A stretch of 64,000 nt of DNA from HyVt-477 sp965224605 (GCA_965224605.1 CBDCZP010000008.1:310001-374000); one strand, 5' to 3'; counted from the first letter of the stretch, positions 25,219 to 34,108 are shown. The notes: generated by a model not told the origin, from the letters alone. Translations and numbers: made by a program.

Positions 25219-25246
25219 AAATACTTCTCAGGTTTAATTTAAGCGC

Positions 25247-25279
25247 ATACTAGAATACTTGACTAAAATGATCAAGTAT
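25247..25279 (-). promoter_or_regulatory. iscR promoter with IscR type 1 binding site
   Basis: On the minus strand TTGATC (25270-25275) and TAGTAT (25247-25252) stand 17 bases apart. Overlapping them is a 25-base inverted repeat at 25255-25279 with arms ATACTTGA and TCAAGTAT, matching the Escherichia coli IscR type 1 consensus apart from about two central positions. Holo-IscR bound here would block the -35 region, giving the standard feedback loop. Confidence 0.8.
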
Positions 25280-25310
25280 TCACAATGGTATAGGGGAATT
25301 TAAAACAGCA

Positions 25311-26084
25311 TTACTTTTGGAGGTATGATTCGTCTTTTTTTGAGCCGCCAAAACACTCCGTTTCTATGGAGGGCAAAGGCTCATCTTTAAGCTCGCCACC
25401 TAGACTAGTCACTTGAGCACACAGATTCTCTATACGCTCATCCATGAGATGAATATGATCGAGTATCCGATTCATGGTATTGGCAACGGGGTCTGGCATA
25501 TCCTCCGCAGAACCGTAAGCATCAAAGCCCATCTTCTCGGCAATTTCGTGACGCTTAGTTTCTTGCTGGGTACGTCTTACAACTTCTCTACCCGGCACAC
25601 CGATGACGGTGGTTTCTTCAGCGACATCCTTAACCACCACCGCATTGGAACCAATTCGCGCATTCTCGCCAATAATGATTGGACCCAAAATTTTTGCACC
25701 CGCACCAACAACAACATTATTCTCTAACGTAGGATGACGCTTGCCTTCGTTCCATGACGTACCACCCAATGTTACACCGTGATACAAAGTACAATCATCA
25801 CCAATTTCAGCCGTTTCACCAATCACCACACCCATTCCATGATCGATAAAGAAACGCCGGCCAATCACCGCACCGGGATGGATTTCAATGCCGGTAAAAA
25901 AACGCGACATCGTTGACATCATACGCCCCAGCCACTTAAGTTTCCGTCGCCACAACGCATGACCTAGGCGATGAAATATAATGGCGTGGACACCTGGGTA
26001 CGTGGTTAAAATTTCAAAAATATTACGCGCAGCAGGGTCTCGGTCAAATACGCAATTCACATCTTCTCGGATATGCTCAAACAT
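25311..26084 (-). CDS. cysE: Serine O-acetyltransferase
   Basis: Makes O-acetylserine, the acceptor for sulfide in cysteine synthesis. 257 residues with an N-terminal helical domain and a left-handed beta helix of hexapeptide repeats: FIDHGMGVVIGETA, YHGVTLGGTSW, RHPTLENNVVVGAGAKILG. Placement just upstream of iscR is conserved in several gammaproteobacteria and links cysteine supply to cluster assembly, although the iscR promoter lies between them. Confidence 0.95.
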   Translation of the reverse strand: MFEHIREDVNCVFDRDPAARNIFEILTTYPGVHAIIFHRLGHALWRRKLKWLGRMMSTMSRFFTGIEIHPGAVIGRRFFIDHGMGVVIGETAEIGDDCTLYHGVTLGGTSWNEGKRHPTLENNVVVGAGAKILGPIIIGENARIGSNAVVVKDVAEETTVIGVPGREVVRRTQQETKRHEIAEKMGFDAYGSAEDMPDPVANTMNRILDHIHLMDERIENLCAQVTSLGGELKDEPLPSIETECFGGSKKDESYLQK

Positions 26085-26114
26085 TTAAAATTTATCCCTG
26101 TATGTACTTAAAAC

Positions 26115-27344
26115 CTATATCAACGGCTTCCGTGCTACGTTAGATTCAATAGCAGCTTTGGAAATAGCCTGTGGAATCGTATCCTTTAAACGCGGGTCTA
26201 GTGGTTTGGGGATAATATAATCCACTCCAAATTCCAGAGAATCTAACTGATAAGCTTCCAGCACACTCTTCGGCACAGGCTTGTGCGCTAATTCAGCTAA
26301 AGCATGAACTGCTGCCAGTTGCATGGATTGATTGATCTCTGTTGCATGCACATCTAACGCGCCTCGAAAAATAAACGGAAAACCCAATACATTATTCACC
26401 TGATTTGGAAAGTCACTACGACCTGTCGCCATAATAAGATCAGACCTTGCTTCGTTAGCTAAACGCGGTGCAATTTCTGGATCAGGATTGGAAAGTGCAA
26501 ATACAATCGGCTTTTCAGCCATTTTCATCAATGATGCTTCACTTAGCAAATCTGGACCAGAAACACCAATGAAAACATCAGCATCCGTACACGCATCATC
26601 CAATGTGCGTTGATCTGTTTTGATAGCAAAGGCCTGCTTATATTCATTCAAGTCATCACGACCTTCATGAATAACACCATTACGATCAATCATATAAATA
26701 TTTTCTGCTGATGCGCCTAATGCTATCAGTAAGTGCATTGAAGCGATGCCTGCTGCACCTGCGCCGAGGCATACGATTTTTACATCTTCCAATTTCTTGT
26801 CTTGAATTTTTAGTGCATTGATAAGTCCAGCAGCGATAATAATTGCCGTACCATGCTGATCATCATGGAAAACCGGAATATCCAGCTTTTCCTGTAATCG
26901 ACGTTCAATTTCAAAACAAGCGGGAGCCGCTATGTCTTCAAGGTTTATGCCGCCAAACGTACACGCTATGTTTTCTACGGTTTTGATAAACTCTTCTACA
27001 TCCGTTGTGCTGACTTCGATATCAAACACATCAATATCTGCAAATTTTTTGAACAAAACAGCTTTGCCTTCCATCACAGGCTTTCCCGCAAGCGCTCCCA
27101 CATTGCCAAGCCCCAGAACTGCCGTACCATCAGTGATGACACCGACTAAATTACTTTTCGCAGTATAAAGATAAGCCGTAGCAGGATCATGGTGTATTTC
27201 CATTACGGGTTCCGCAACTCCCGGCGTATAAGCCAGCGACAAATCATACTGAGTCTCGGTTGACTTGGTAATTGCTGTAGCTATCTTTCCAGGGCGAGGT
27301 TCTGCGTGATACTTTAAGGCATCTTCTTTATAGGTGTATGTCAT
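26115..27344 (-). CDS. NAD(P)-dependent malic enzyme, short form
   Basis: Decarboxylates malate to pyruvate. At 409 residues it contains only the malic enzyme and NAD-binding domains and lacks the phosphotransacetylase-like tail of Escherichia coli MaeB. Motifs: SLAYTPGVAEPVMEI, YTAKSNLVGVITDGTAVLGLGNVG, HDDQHGTAIIIAAGL (metal Asp), and the nucleotide fold VCLGAGAAGIA. It lies 30 bases upstream of cysE on the same strand. Confidence 0.93.
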   Translation of the reverse strand: MTYTYKEDALKYHAEPRPGKIATAITKSTETQYDLSLAYTPGVAEPVMEIHHDPATAYLYTAKSNLVGVITDGTAVLGLGNVGALAGKPVMEGKAVLFKKFADIDVFDIEVSTTDVEEFIKTVENIACTFGGINLEDIAAPACFEIERRLQEKLDIPVFHDDQHGTAIIIAAGLINALKIQDKKLEDVKIVCLGAGAAGIASMHLLIALGASAENIYMIDRNGVIHEGRDDLNEYKQAFAIKTDQRTLDDACTDADVFIGVSGPDLLSEASLMKMAEKPIVFALSNPDPEIAPRLANEARSDLIMATGRSDFPNQVNNVLGFPFIFRGALDVHATEINQSMQLAAVHALAELAHKPVPKSVLEAYQLDSLEFGVDYIIPKPLDPRLKDTIPQAISKAAIESNVARKPLI

Positions 27345-27397
27345 AAGGATTGGCTCTTATCTTTTCATGTAGGTTTGATGTAGAAGCACATAAAACT

Positions 27398-27419
27398 CCC
27401 TCCATCTAGCAGGGGAGGG
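27398..27419 (-). terminator. Hairpin terminator after the M48 protease gene
   Basis: CCCTCC (27398-27403) and GGAGGG (27414-27419) flank a 10-base loop. On the minus strand the stem is followed by AGTTTTATG, a modest T-tract. It lies between the M48 gene stop and the malic enzyme start. Confidence 0.5.
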
Positions 27420-27455
27420 TTGGGAAGAAGGCACTCTTTCTGGGCAACTAACTTA

Positions 27456-28478
27456 TTACTGAACTACTTTAATCAACTGACCCGGGCGAGGCTCTCCCTT
27501 TGGGAAGAGGCCATTCAAAAGGCGTAATTTCTGCTCCGCGTATTTTGGGATACCTGATCGTCTGGCTAGTGACGCAAACGTATCACCTGAACGTGCTGTA
27601 ATCAGCCTAACCTGACCCGTCACTTTCTTGGTTTTATTATATTTCAACCCGGAAATGCGATTCAGATAACCGCGACGATTATCAGGTCGTGTCCTAGCTG
27701 ACTTAATTGAGTTTGCCGCTCCAACCACTTGCTGTAGACGTTTGTCATTGCTTGGGTGTGTAGCAAAAGTACCATGATAAGTGGGCGGTTGGCGACCTTC
27801 TGAGCGCGCCAAAAACTTGCTAAAGTCTTCTTGTGCTTTCAATACCTCAATCACTTTAATCATGTTATGCGGGTCATAGCCCGCTCTTGCTAAATACTCA
27901 GCACCTAACTGATCAGATTGAAGTTCATGCTTGCGCCCAAAACCACGTACCGAGGCTGTAGCCAATGAACGCACCACTTGTGCATTTCCCGTTTGTTTTG
28001 CGATAACAGCAGCCAGCACATTCGTTACAGTATCGCGCGTCTGTTGTCTTGCACTGTGTCGAGCTGTGACGTGACCAATTTCGTGTGCAAGCACACCTGC
28101 TAATTCTGCTTCTGAATTCAGATAAGCCATCAAGCCTCTGGTGATATAGATATAACCACCTGGTAACGCAAAGGCATTAATACTTGGATCATCAACTACG
28201 GTAAAATAGTAACGGATGTTATTCCGATGACTATGCCTAGACAACGATTGACCAATTTGATTAACATATGCCTGTAACGCTGCATTGTTATAAGGCTTAT
28301 ATTGTTTTAATACTTGCTTGTGAAGCCCGGCACCCAAAGAAACTTCTTGTTGCTCAGACATCATCACAAATTCTTTATTACCACTGACCGGATTGACTGA
28401 ACAACCAGATGTTAGTAATGCATAAAAAGCAATGGCTGATAAGGTTAACCACCTTGTTGAACATTTTGGGAAATTCAT
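27456..28478 (-). CDS. M48-family zinc metalloprotease, lipoprotein
   Basis: Periplasmic lipoprotein protease of the BepA/LoiP type, 340 residues. Lipobox LLTSGC, then NPVSGNKEFVMMSEQQE. The zinc motif is in GVLAHEIGHVTARHSARQQ and the third ligand Glu in ELQSDQLGAEYLARAGYDP. The last 60 residues (SGDTFASLARRSGI then RPGQLIKVV) look like a LysM-like or SH3-type tail found in this subgroup. Relatives help outer-membrane protein assembly and quality control. It follows the nuclease gene by 16 bases. Confidence 0.9.
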   Translation of the reverse strand: MNFPKCSTRWLTLSAIAFYALLTSGCSVNPVSGNKEFVMMSEQQEVSLGAGLHKQVLKQYKPYNNAALQAYVNQIGQSLSRHSHRNNIRYYFTVVDDPSINAFALPGGYIYITRGLMAYLNSEAELAGVLAHEIGHVTARHSARQQTRDTVTNVLAAVIAKQTGNAQVVRSLATASVRGFGRKHELQSDQLGAEYLARAGYDPHNMIKVIEVLKAQEDFSKFLARSEGRQPPTYHGTFATHPSNDKRLQQVVGAANSIKSARTRPDNRRGYLNRISGLKYNKTKKVTGQVRLITARSGDTFASLARRSGIPKYAEQKLRLLNGLFPKGEPRPGQLIKVVQ

Positions 28479-28494
28479 GTGTAACTCCTAATAA

Positions 28495-29337
28495 TTAGTA
28501 CGCGTCCAAATAAACAGGATGCCTAACCCGAATATAGCCTTTTTGTCCATGACGGTACAAAATTCCAGTGGCCTGAATAGTTCTGCCTTTTAAATGAGCA
28601 ATATCCAAATCTTTAAACAAGCCTAGATCAGGTTTCTTTATTGTAATATAAATTTGACGATCTAGCGTGATGCTAATCTTGTTTTTTCGACGCTTTATGC
28701 GTTTGACCGTTCCCTTGAGCCGAATATAACCACTAAATTTACTATCTAGTGTTGCCGCATTTTTCATTTCGTTCTGCGGAAGCTTCCATATATTACGCTT
28801 TTCTTTTTGTGCTTGCCTTTCTGCTTTTCGATAGCATTGCAGATAGCGATCATTGGGCGGGATAATAAATAAAGTAGCAAGACCTTGCTGCAGCAACCAC
28901 TCGGAAACATTGATCCCGTCAGGTGTGAAAACATAAGCTAGCAAACGACCATATTTATCTTTTTTCTGTTTTCCCTGCTCAATATAAATACGATTATCAT
29001 GCTTTGCCAGCAATTCGCGTAAAGCTTCAGTGGCTTGCCCTGCATAGGGTTCGGAACGCTTATAACGCTTGCTCTTGTTTTTTCTACCCATTTCAGGGGT
29101 ATCAATACCAATAATACGCAGCTTTCTTTTATCCGCAAGTTTGAGTGTATCTCCATCGTAAACCCATCTCACACGACTTTTCTTTGTGTTTTTGGGTTTA
29201 GAGCAAGTACTAGCAACTGAAGAGGAAGATGTGAACGAGGGTGAAGGAGAAAAGGAAGAAGCAGTGGAAGATAAAAAAGCACAAACAAAAAAGGTGCTCA
29301 ATAAGAGCACCTTTTTCAAATACATTAGCAAATGCAT
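28495..29337 (-). CDS. Thermonuclease-family (SNase) secreted nuclease
   Basis: Staphylococcal-nuclease-like protein of 280 residues. Signal peptide MYLKKVLLLSTFFVCAFLSS precedes a Ser-rich stretch. Catalytic elements: VYDGDTLKLADKRKLRIIGI then DTPEMG, and KDKYGRLLAYVF with the second Arg. The C-terminal 100 residues are an added OB-like domain. ATG at 29337 or 29325. The codons for the signal peptide lie inside an intrinsic terminator hairpin (29287-29316), so expression may be limited or conditional. Confidence 0.88.
   Translation of the reverse strand: MHLLMYLKKVLLLSTFFVCAFLSSTASSFSPSPSFTSSSSVASTCSKPKNTKKSRVRWVYDGDTLKLADKRKLRIIGIDTPEMGRKNKSKRYKRSEPYAGQATEALRELLAKHDNRIYIEQGKQKKDKYGRLLAYVFTPDGINVSEWLLQQGLATLFIIPPNDRYLQCYRKAERQAQKEKRNIWKLPQNEMKNAATLDSKFSGYIRLKGTVKRIKRRKNKISITLDRQIYITIKKPDLGLFKDLDIAHLKGRTIQATGILYRHGQKGYIRVRHPVYLDAY
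29287..29316 (-). terminator. Intrinsic terminator of rpmE2 inside the nuclease ORF
   Basis: On the minus strand AAAAAGGTGCTC-TTATT-GAGCACCTTTTTT: a 12-bp stem with five-base loop and six T. It begins 37 bases after the rpmE2 stop and occupies codons 8-17 of the nuclease gene. As structure it is among the best terminators in the window. Confidence 0.85.
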
Positions 29338-29352
29338 TGCAGTGTTACGCTG

Positions 29353-29601
29353 CTATTTTTTTCTACCATAACGCTGGTTGAACTTATCAACCTGACCAGC
29401 AGACTTATTAAGGTTCTGCTTGCCTGTATAAAATGGATGTGAGTGACTTGAAGTTTCCACTTTAACAAGTGGGTATTCATTGCCATCTTCCCATTGAATG
29501 GTTTCTTTAGTGCCAATAGTTGACCGGGTTAAGAATGCAAAGTCAGCATTCAAGTCCTGAAAAACTACTTCTCTATAATTTGGGTGAATATCGGCCTTCA
29601 T
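29353..29601 (-). CDS. rpmE2: Ribosomal protein bL31 type B (zinc-independent)
   Basis: 82-residue ribosomal protein of the 50S subunit. It opens MKADIHPNYREVVFQD and has the HSHPFYTGKQ and DKFNQRYG motifs of the type B form. All Cys of the zinc ribbon are missing, so this is the zinc-free variant that many bacteria make under zinc limitation through Zur. I do not see a convincing Zur box in the 5' region; it may be the only L31 here, which one window cannot decide. Confidence 0.93.
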   Translation of the reverse strand: MKADIHPNYREVVFQDLNADFAFLTRSTIGTKETIQWEDGNEYPLVKVETSSHSHPFYTGKQNLNKSAGQVDKFNQRYGRKK

Positions 29602-29676
29602 GGGAAGATCCTCTCTATTGTTGTTCTGTGACTATTCTATTTGACGAAATTTAAAGAGCGGGAATACTACCAGAAA

Positions 29677-29820
29677 CTAAGCGCACATCCAAGCCCTTTT
29701 TACTGAGGGTGATAAACAATGTTCACGTTTATTTATTAGCTGGAATACATCAGGTTCTGGAGGCATCAATTCATTATCAGCACCCCAAGAATCAACCCAT
29801 TTGCCCATTGACTCCGACAT
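29677..29820 (-). CDS. Possible small protein, 47 residues
   Basis: ATG at 29820 to TAG at 29677. The product is rich in Trp, Glu and Pro, with MGKWVDSWGADNELMPPEP then QLINKREHCLSPSVKRAW. It fills an otherwise empty 300-base gap between rpmE2 and rpiA, and its sequence looks protein-like rather than random. The ribosome site is weak (GACGGGTG). Family unknown; a gene fragment is also possible. Confidence 0.35.
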   Translation of the reverse strand: MSESMGKWVDSWGADNELMPPEPDVFQLINKREHCLSPSVKRAWMCA

Positions 29821-29902
29821 TTATACACCCGTCGCTTAAAAGTAATTAACTGCCTTACAGTGTATGACAATACTTCGATATGTCAAATTCTAGCTCAGGT
29901 TC

Positions 29903-30559
29903 TCAGGTTAGGATTTTAACCCCATCAGCACCGCCCAATATCAACACATCGGCTGGACGATGTGCAAAAATGCCTACCGTCACCACACCTGCAATCTGGT
30001 TAATCTTTGCTTCCATTTCAACCGGATTAAGAATTTCCATATTCCTAACATCAAGGATGATATTGCCGTTGTCGGTGGTAAAACCTACTCTAAGCTCCGG
30101 CGTACCGCCTAGTTTTACGATCTCTCGCGCAACCATGCTTTGTGCCATTGGAATGACTTCAATAGGCAGAGGAAACTCACCTAAAACCCTAACCAGCTTG
30201 GTATCATCAGCAATACAAACAAACTTCTCGCTACCCGCAGCAACGATTTTTTCACGCGTTAAAGCACCGCCGCCGCCTTTAATAAGATGCAAATGCTTGG
30301 TTGATTCATCAGCACCATCTACATACAACGACAGCTCACCCGCTGTATTGAAATCCATCACCGGAATACCGTGACCTTTTAAGCGCTCTTCACTCGCGAT
30401 GGAACTTGCAACCGTGCCATCTATCTTGCCTTTAACCGTCGCCAGTAAATCTATAAAGTGGTTTGCAGTAGAACCTGTGCCAATTCCAACAATCATCCCA
30501 GGCTCAACATATTCTAAAGCAGCTTGTGCCGCCGCTTTTTTCATTTCATCTTGATTCAT
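29903..30559 (-). CDS. rpiA: Ribose-5-phosphate isomerase A
   Basis: Pentose-phosphate enzyme interconverting ribose-5-P and ribulose-5-P. From the ATG at 30559 it has 218 residues, as in Escherichia coli. VGIGTGSTANHFIDLL, SSIASEERLKGHGIPV, DGADE and LIKGGGGALTREKI are all present. AAGGTAATAATA in front of 30559 supports this start over the ATG-like codon 27 bases upstream. Confidence 0.97.
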   Translation of the reverse strand: MNQDEMKKAAAQAALEYVEPGMIVGIGTGSTANHFIDLLATVKGKIDGTVASSIASEERLKGHGIPVMDFNTAGELSLYVDGADESTKHLHLIKGGGGALTREKIVAAGSEKFVCIADDTKLVRVLGEFPLPIEVIPMAQSMVAREIVKLGGTPELRVGFTTDNGNIILDVRNMEILNPVEMEAKINQIAGVVTVGIFAHRPADVLILGGADGVKILT

Positions 30560-30645
30560 TATTATTACCTTATGTGAACTATTCAATTACCCGGCATAAT
30601 ACGAAGAATCATTGCTCAATACCAGCATGGCGTTAACAAACGAAG

Positions 30646-31086
30646 CTAGTCCTGGCTGAAGATGCCTTGACTACGGTTATCATAAAAACCAAACATCCAT
30701 GTTCCGGCAAAAATACCCACCACTACGGGAAGCCCTATCATCTTGCCTTCGCCCAGCATAGCGACAGCCGTGCCTGGACAAGAAGCGGTTAAAGCCCAAC
30801 CCACACCAAAGAAAAGTGCACCTGTAATCAAGCGATGAGAATATTTAATTTTTTCATACTTAATCGCTTGCTGTGAAATAATGCTGGATGCTTTCATGCG
30901 CTGAATCATCCACACGCCCACCACACCTGTCATCATTGCCATCGCCAATACTATAGGCAATTGAAAGTTTTCAAATAAAAACATATTGGCCATCACATCA
31001 AATGTCGTCGCCCCTACCGATACCAGTAAGAAACCAAAAGCTGTACCTAACCCTATCGCTGCTACTGAAGTTACTTTAACTTGCAT
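30646..31086 (-). CDS. YeeE/YedE (sulfur transport) family half-protein, C-terminal type
   Basis: Integral membrane protein of 146 residues with about four helices. GALFFGVGWALTASCPGTAVAMLG carries the conserved Cys of the TsuA/YeeE thiosulfate or sulfur-carrier family. It pairs with the gene upstream (25-base gap); the two halves match one full-length YeeE. Such pairs are common in sulfur-metabolising bacteria. Substrate is inferred only from the family. Confidence 0.85.
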   Translation of the reverse strand: MQVKVTSVAAIGLGTAFGFLLVSVGATTFDVMANMFLFENFQLPIVLAMAMMTGVVGVWMIQRMKASSIISQQAIKYEKIKYSHRLITGALFFGVGWALTASCPGTAVAMLGEGKMIGLPVVVGIFAGTWMFGFYDNRSQGIFSQD

Positions 31087-31110
31087 TTTTAAATCCCCTT
31101 TCAGCTCTCT

Positions 31111-31584
31111 TTAAAGTGTGAATAACAACCAGGTTGTTATGGTTGCAACAGCAAAGAACATGACGGCTACAAACATACTAGCCCAACTAAGCATGGCTCC
31201 ACCCACCAATGCATGCCCCGTGGTACAACCCCCAGCCATACGCGCACCAAAGCCCAGTAAAGTGCCCCCAATGAATAAAACAAGTACTTTCAAACCTGTA
31301 CTGACAGGAAGTACTTCTTCATACATACCCATGTCAAAACTCAATTGCCACCCTGATTGAAAAATCAGTGCATGAATTAATCCACCCAAGGGTAAACCAA
31401 TAACAAAAAAGAATTTAAACGGATCCAAGTTGCCGAACCAGTTAACATCCTTATGCACTAAATCCAGCACACAAGCATAAGCCGTTGAGCAGCCAGCACC
31501 CCGACCCACTACCAAAAAATGTAATACGACGACCCAGCCCATCAGCAAACCACCAAGCCATGCCGCGATAATATAACTTTCCAT
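31111..31584 (-). CDS. YeeE/YedE (sulfur transport) family half-protein, N-terminal type
   Basis: Membrane protein of 157 residues; first half of the YeeE/YedE pair. FIGGTLLGFGARMAGGCTTG holds the family's conserved Cys motif, and VVGRGAGCSTAYACV holds another Cys pair near residue 32. With the following gene it probably forms a channel for thiosulfate or a persulfide-type sulfur species. Confidence 0.85.
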   Translation of the reverse strand: MESYIIAAWLGGLLMGWVVVLHFLVVGRGAGCSTAYACVLDLVHKDVNWFGNLDPFKFFFVIGLPLGGLIHALIFQSGWQLSFDMGMYEEVLPVSTGLKVLVLFIGGTLLGFGARMAGGCTTGHALVGGAMLSWASMFVAVMFFAVATITTWLLFTL

Positions 31585-31885
31585 TTCCTACCCCTGTTTG
31601 AAAAAACACCGCCCTTAATGATTAAAAAACATATCATACTTTTACTTCTATTTATAAAAATAACTTTTAAATAATCATAAATTATATTTATATATCCAGA
31701 AATAGATATACCTCTATATTGCTAATTATATAGACTATTAAATTATCTTCCTGTTCATAATTTTTGTTATATGCCGTAAAAATTATATCCAAAAATGAGT
31801 AGTAATAGCCATCGTTAGAAAACCCAACTAACACCACGTAACGCCCATTCTTGCACATCATTTCAGGTCAGCGTATCTTCTGCTC
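31585..31885. other. AT-rich divergent promoter region between yeeE pair and ilvA
   Basis: Three hundred very AT-rich bases separating divergent genes. It must contain both promoters; many TATAAT-like hexamers occur, so I do not choose one. No ORF, hairpin or riboswitch is recognised. Confidence 0.5.
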
Positions 31886-33400
31886 ATGGATAAAACATTA
31901 ATAGAAAAAATTCTTACTGCACGTGTTTATGACGTAGCGAAAAACACCCCTCTTGAGATAGCTCCGTCACTTTCGTTGCGTTTGGACAATCAAGTATTTC
32001 TGAAACGAGAAGACCTACAAAAAGTGTTCTCTTTCAAGCTCAGAGGCGCTTTCAATTGCATGTATCAGCTATCTGCTGAAGAAAAAAACAGAGGTGTCGT
32101 TGCCGCCTCGGCTGGAAACCATGCACAAGGTGTTGCATTGGCAGGGGCGAAGCTCGGCATTAAAACCACCATTGTTATGCCTAAAACGACACCGGCTATA
32201 AAAGTGGACGCTGTCAAAGCATTTGGTGGTAATGCGATACTGCATGGTAACTCGTATGATGAAGCTTATGAATACGCGATGACGTTAGTCGAGTCCAAAA
32301 GCCTGACTTTCGTTCATCCTTTTGACAATATGGATGTCATTGCCGGACAAGGCACCATCGGCATGGAATTATTACGCCAACATCCCGACCCTATAGATGC
32401 TGTCTTTATTCCTGTTGGCGGTGGTGGACTTATTGCCGGAGTAGCAAGCTATCTTAAATACCTAAGTCCGAAAACTCGTGTTATTGGTGTTGAGCATGAA
32501 GAAGCGCCCAGCATGTATGAAGCGCTCAAGCAGGGAAAGCGCGTTATCTTAGATCAGGTGGGTGTCTTTGCAGACGGCGCTGCGGTAAAACAGGTAGGTG
32601 AAAACACGTTCAATATAGCCAAGAATGTTATTGATGAAATGCTTCTGGTGTCAACCGATGAAACCTGTGCAGCGATTAAAGATGTTTTTGAAGATACCCG
32701 TACCATGCTTGAACCCGCAGGTGCACTAGCAACAGCCGGATTGAAAAAATACATTGCTAACAACCATCTTACCAATAAACACTTAATAGCCATTACCAGC
32801 GGCGCTAATATCAATTTTGACCGTTTGCGTCATGTCACGGAGCGCTCAGAACTAGGCGAGAATAGAGAAGTCTTGTTAGCGGTCACCATTCCTGAAAAAC
32901 CGGGCAGCTTTAAAACCTTCTGTAGAACCATTGGGAATCGCTCTATCACTGAATTCAACTATCGTTATGCTGATAACACCTCCGCGCAGGTTTTTGCTGG
33001 AGTTAAGCTCACAGAAGGTGAAGAAGAGAAACAACAACTCATTCAATCACTAGATGATGCAAAATATCCAGCCCTTGATTTAAGCGATAATGAGTTATCC
33101 AAAGTTCACCTCCGTTTTATGGTGGGCGGTCATGGGCAAGGTGCCAAAGATGAAGTGTTGTATCGGTTTATTTTCCCTGAAAGACCAGGCGCACTACTGC
33201 ATTTTCTGACCAATTTAGGAACTGACTGGAATATCAGCCTGTTTCATTACAGAAATCATGGATCAGACTTTGGCAGGGTACTGGTAGGCATACAAGTTCC
33301 ACCTAAAGACAGAAAGGACTTTTGTAAATTTCTGGATCAATTGGGTTATGAATGGAAGGATGAAACTGACAACCCTGCGTATCAGCTATTTCTAGTTTGA
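31886..33400 (+). CDS. ilvA: Threonine ammonia-lyase, biosynthetic
   Basis: PLP enzyme making 2-oxobutanoate for isoleucine. 504 residues. PLP Lys in SFKLRGAFNCMYQL, the glycine loop PVGGGGLIAGVASYLK, then two C-terminal ACT-like regulatory domains (EKPGSFKTFCRTIGN and ERPGALLHFLTNLG) that bind isoleucine and valine. The last codons (AYQLFLV-stop) are duplicated 2.07 kb downstream at 35444-35466, meaning a mobile islet inserted at the 3' end and left the gene intact. Confidence 0.95.
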   Translation: MDKTLIEKILTARVYDVAKNTPLEIAPSLSLRLDNQVFLKREDLQKVFSFKLRGAFNCMYQLSAEEKNRGVVAASAGNHAQGVALAGAKLGIKTTIVMPKTTPAIKVDAVKAFGGNAILHGNSYDEAYEYAMTLVESKSLTFVHPFDNMDVIAGQGTIGMELLRQHPDPIDAVFIPVGGGGLIAGVASYLKYLSPKTRVIGVEHEEAPSMYEALKQGKRVILDQVGVFADGAAVKQVGENTFNIAKNVIDEMLLVSTDETCAAIKDVFEDTRTMLEPAGALATAGLKKYIANNHLTNKHLIAITSGANINFDRLRHVTERSELGENREVLLAVTIPEKPGSFKTFCRTIGNRSITEFNYRYADNTSAQVFAGVKLTEGEEEKQQLIQSLDDAKYPALDLSDNELSKVHLRFMVGGHGQGAKDEVLYRFIFPERPGALLHFLTNLGTDWNISLFHYRNHGSDFGRVLVGIQVPPKDRKDFCKFLDQLGYEWKDETDNPAYQLFLV

Positions 33401-33526
33401 GTTAGAACAGTTATACAATCCATCTTAGAGATGTTGTGCGGCACCGGTAAAGTGATTTGAAACAGCCTGAAATACTCTTACTATCTAGATTCGATTCTTA
33501 GAGCTAACCATGTGAGCCGTTATGGC

Positions 33527-33556
33527 ATTTAATATGTTAAGTCAAGACTTGACCCC
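33527..33556 (+). repeat. RAYT-associated 30-bp repeat, copy A
   Basis: Identical over 30 bases to 35401-35430. Contains the palindromic core GTCAAGACTTGACCCC. Related copies in the opposite direction lie at 34246, 34275, 34349 and 34423. Confidence 0.85.
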
Positions 33557-33627
33557 TATTTTTTGTGTGTGTTTTTTGTGTGCATACTGTATAAGTCTGA
33601 AGTTGTTGGGATATTTGAATTTTGGGG

Positions 33628-33727
33628 AGCTAACGTCGCAAATCACCGGCGGGTAAAAGTGTCGTGGCTGTAGCGTAGCGAAAGCCGCGCCACTTTTAAC
33701 CGTCCGAGTACATTTGCCTTGTTAGGC
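33628..33727 (-). other. attC-like recombination site (integron cassette)
   Basis: Read on the minus strand: GCCTAAC (inverse core, 33727-33721) directly after the lipoprotein gene, a long imperfect hairpin, then GTTAGCT (33634-33628). Arms include GCAAAT/ATTTGC and GGGTAAAAGTG with CACTTTTAACC, plus CGTGGCT/AGCCGCG at the tip. Size (100 bp) and imperfect pairing fit VCR-type attC. The terminal core differs by one base from GTTRRRY. Confidence 0.65.
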
Positions 33728-33754
33728 GATTTCTTATTGCAAGTAAAATACATG

Positions 33755-34069
33755 CTATCTGTTATTCCCGCACCGAATCATTATACTTTTAGTGCTAAAA
33801 GAGCCGTATGTTACGAAGGCTTGTTGGTTTGTTGCTGATCCTACACCAAAAGGAACTAACTGGCCTTCACGGTTTACAATTTTGTAACCTTTTTCACCGC
33901 ATAATTCACCAGCCTTTTCGAAACATACGTTTATACCGACCGCTGCTCCGTCACAACTAATGCTGTATCCTTTACTACCATCTGATAAATAAGTTTCCTT
34001 TGTGATTGCACAACCATAAAGAATTAGAATAATTGCAGTTGTCATTGCGATGATTTTGATTAATTTCAT
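33755..34069 (-). CDS. Cassette-encoded small lipoprotein
   Basis: 104 residues. Signal peptide MKLIKIIAMTTAIILILYGC ends in the lipobox LYGC. The mature part has four Cys (ISCDG, NVCFEKAGELCGEKGY and IMIRCGNN) that could form two disulfides. Function unknown; small lipoproteins of this sort are common integron cargo. The gene fills the space between a truncated attC (34109-34130) and an attC-like site (33628-33727), the layout of one gene cassette. Confidence 0.75.
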   Translation of the reverse strand: MKLIKIIAMTTAIILILYGCAITKETYLSDGSKGYSISCDGAAVGINVCFEKAGELCGEKGYKIVNREGQLVPFGVGSATNQQAFVTYGSFSTKSIMIRCGNNR

Positions 34070-34108
34070 TTAAATTATACCTTTGATTGCAATTTTTTAC
34101 TCTGTTAC

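Noticed and set aside
29880..30374. Plus-strand ORF of 164 codons opposite rpiA
   Set aside because: Shadow of rpiA, with composition expected of antisense reading.
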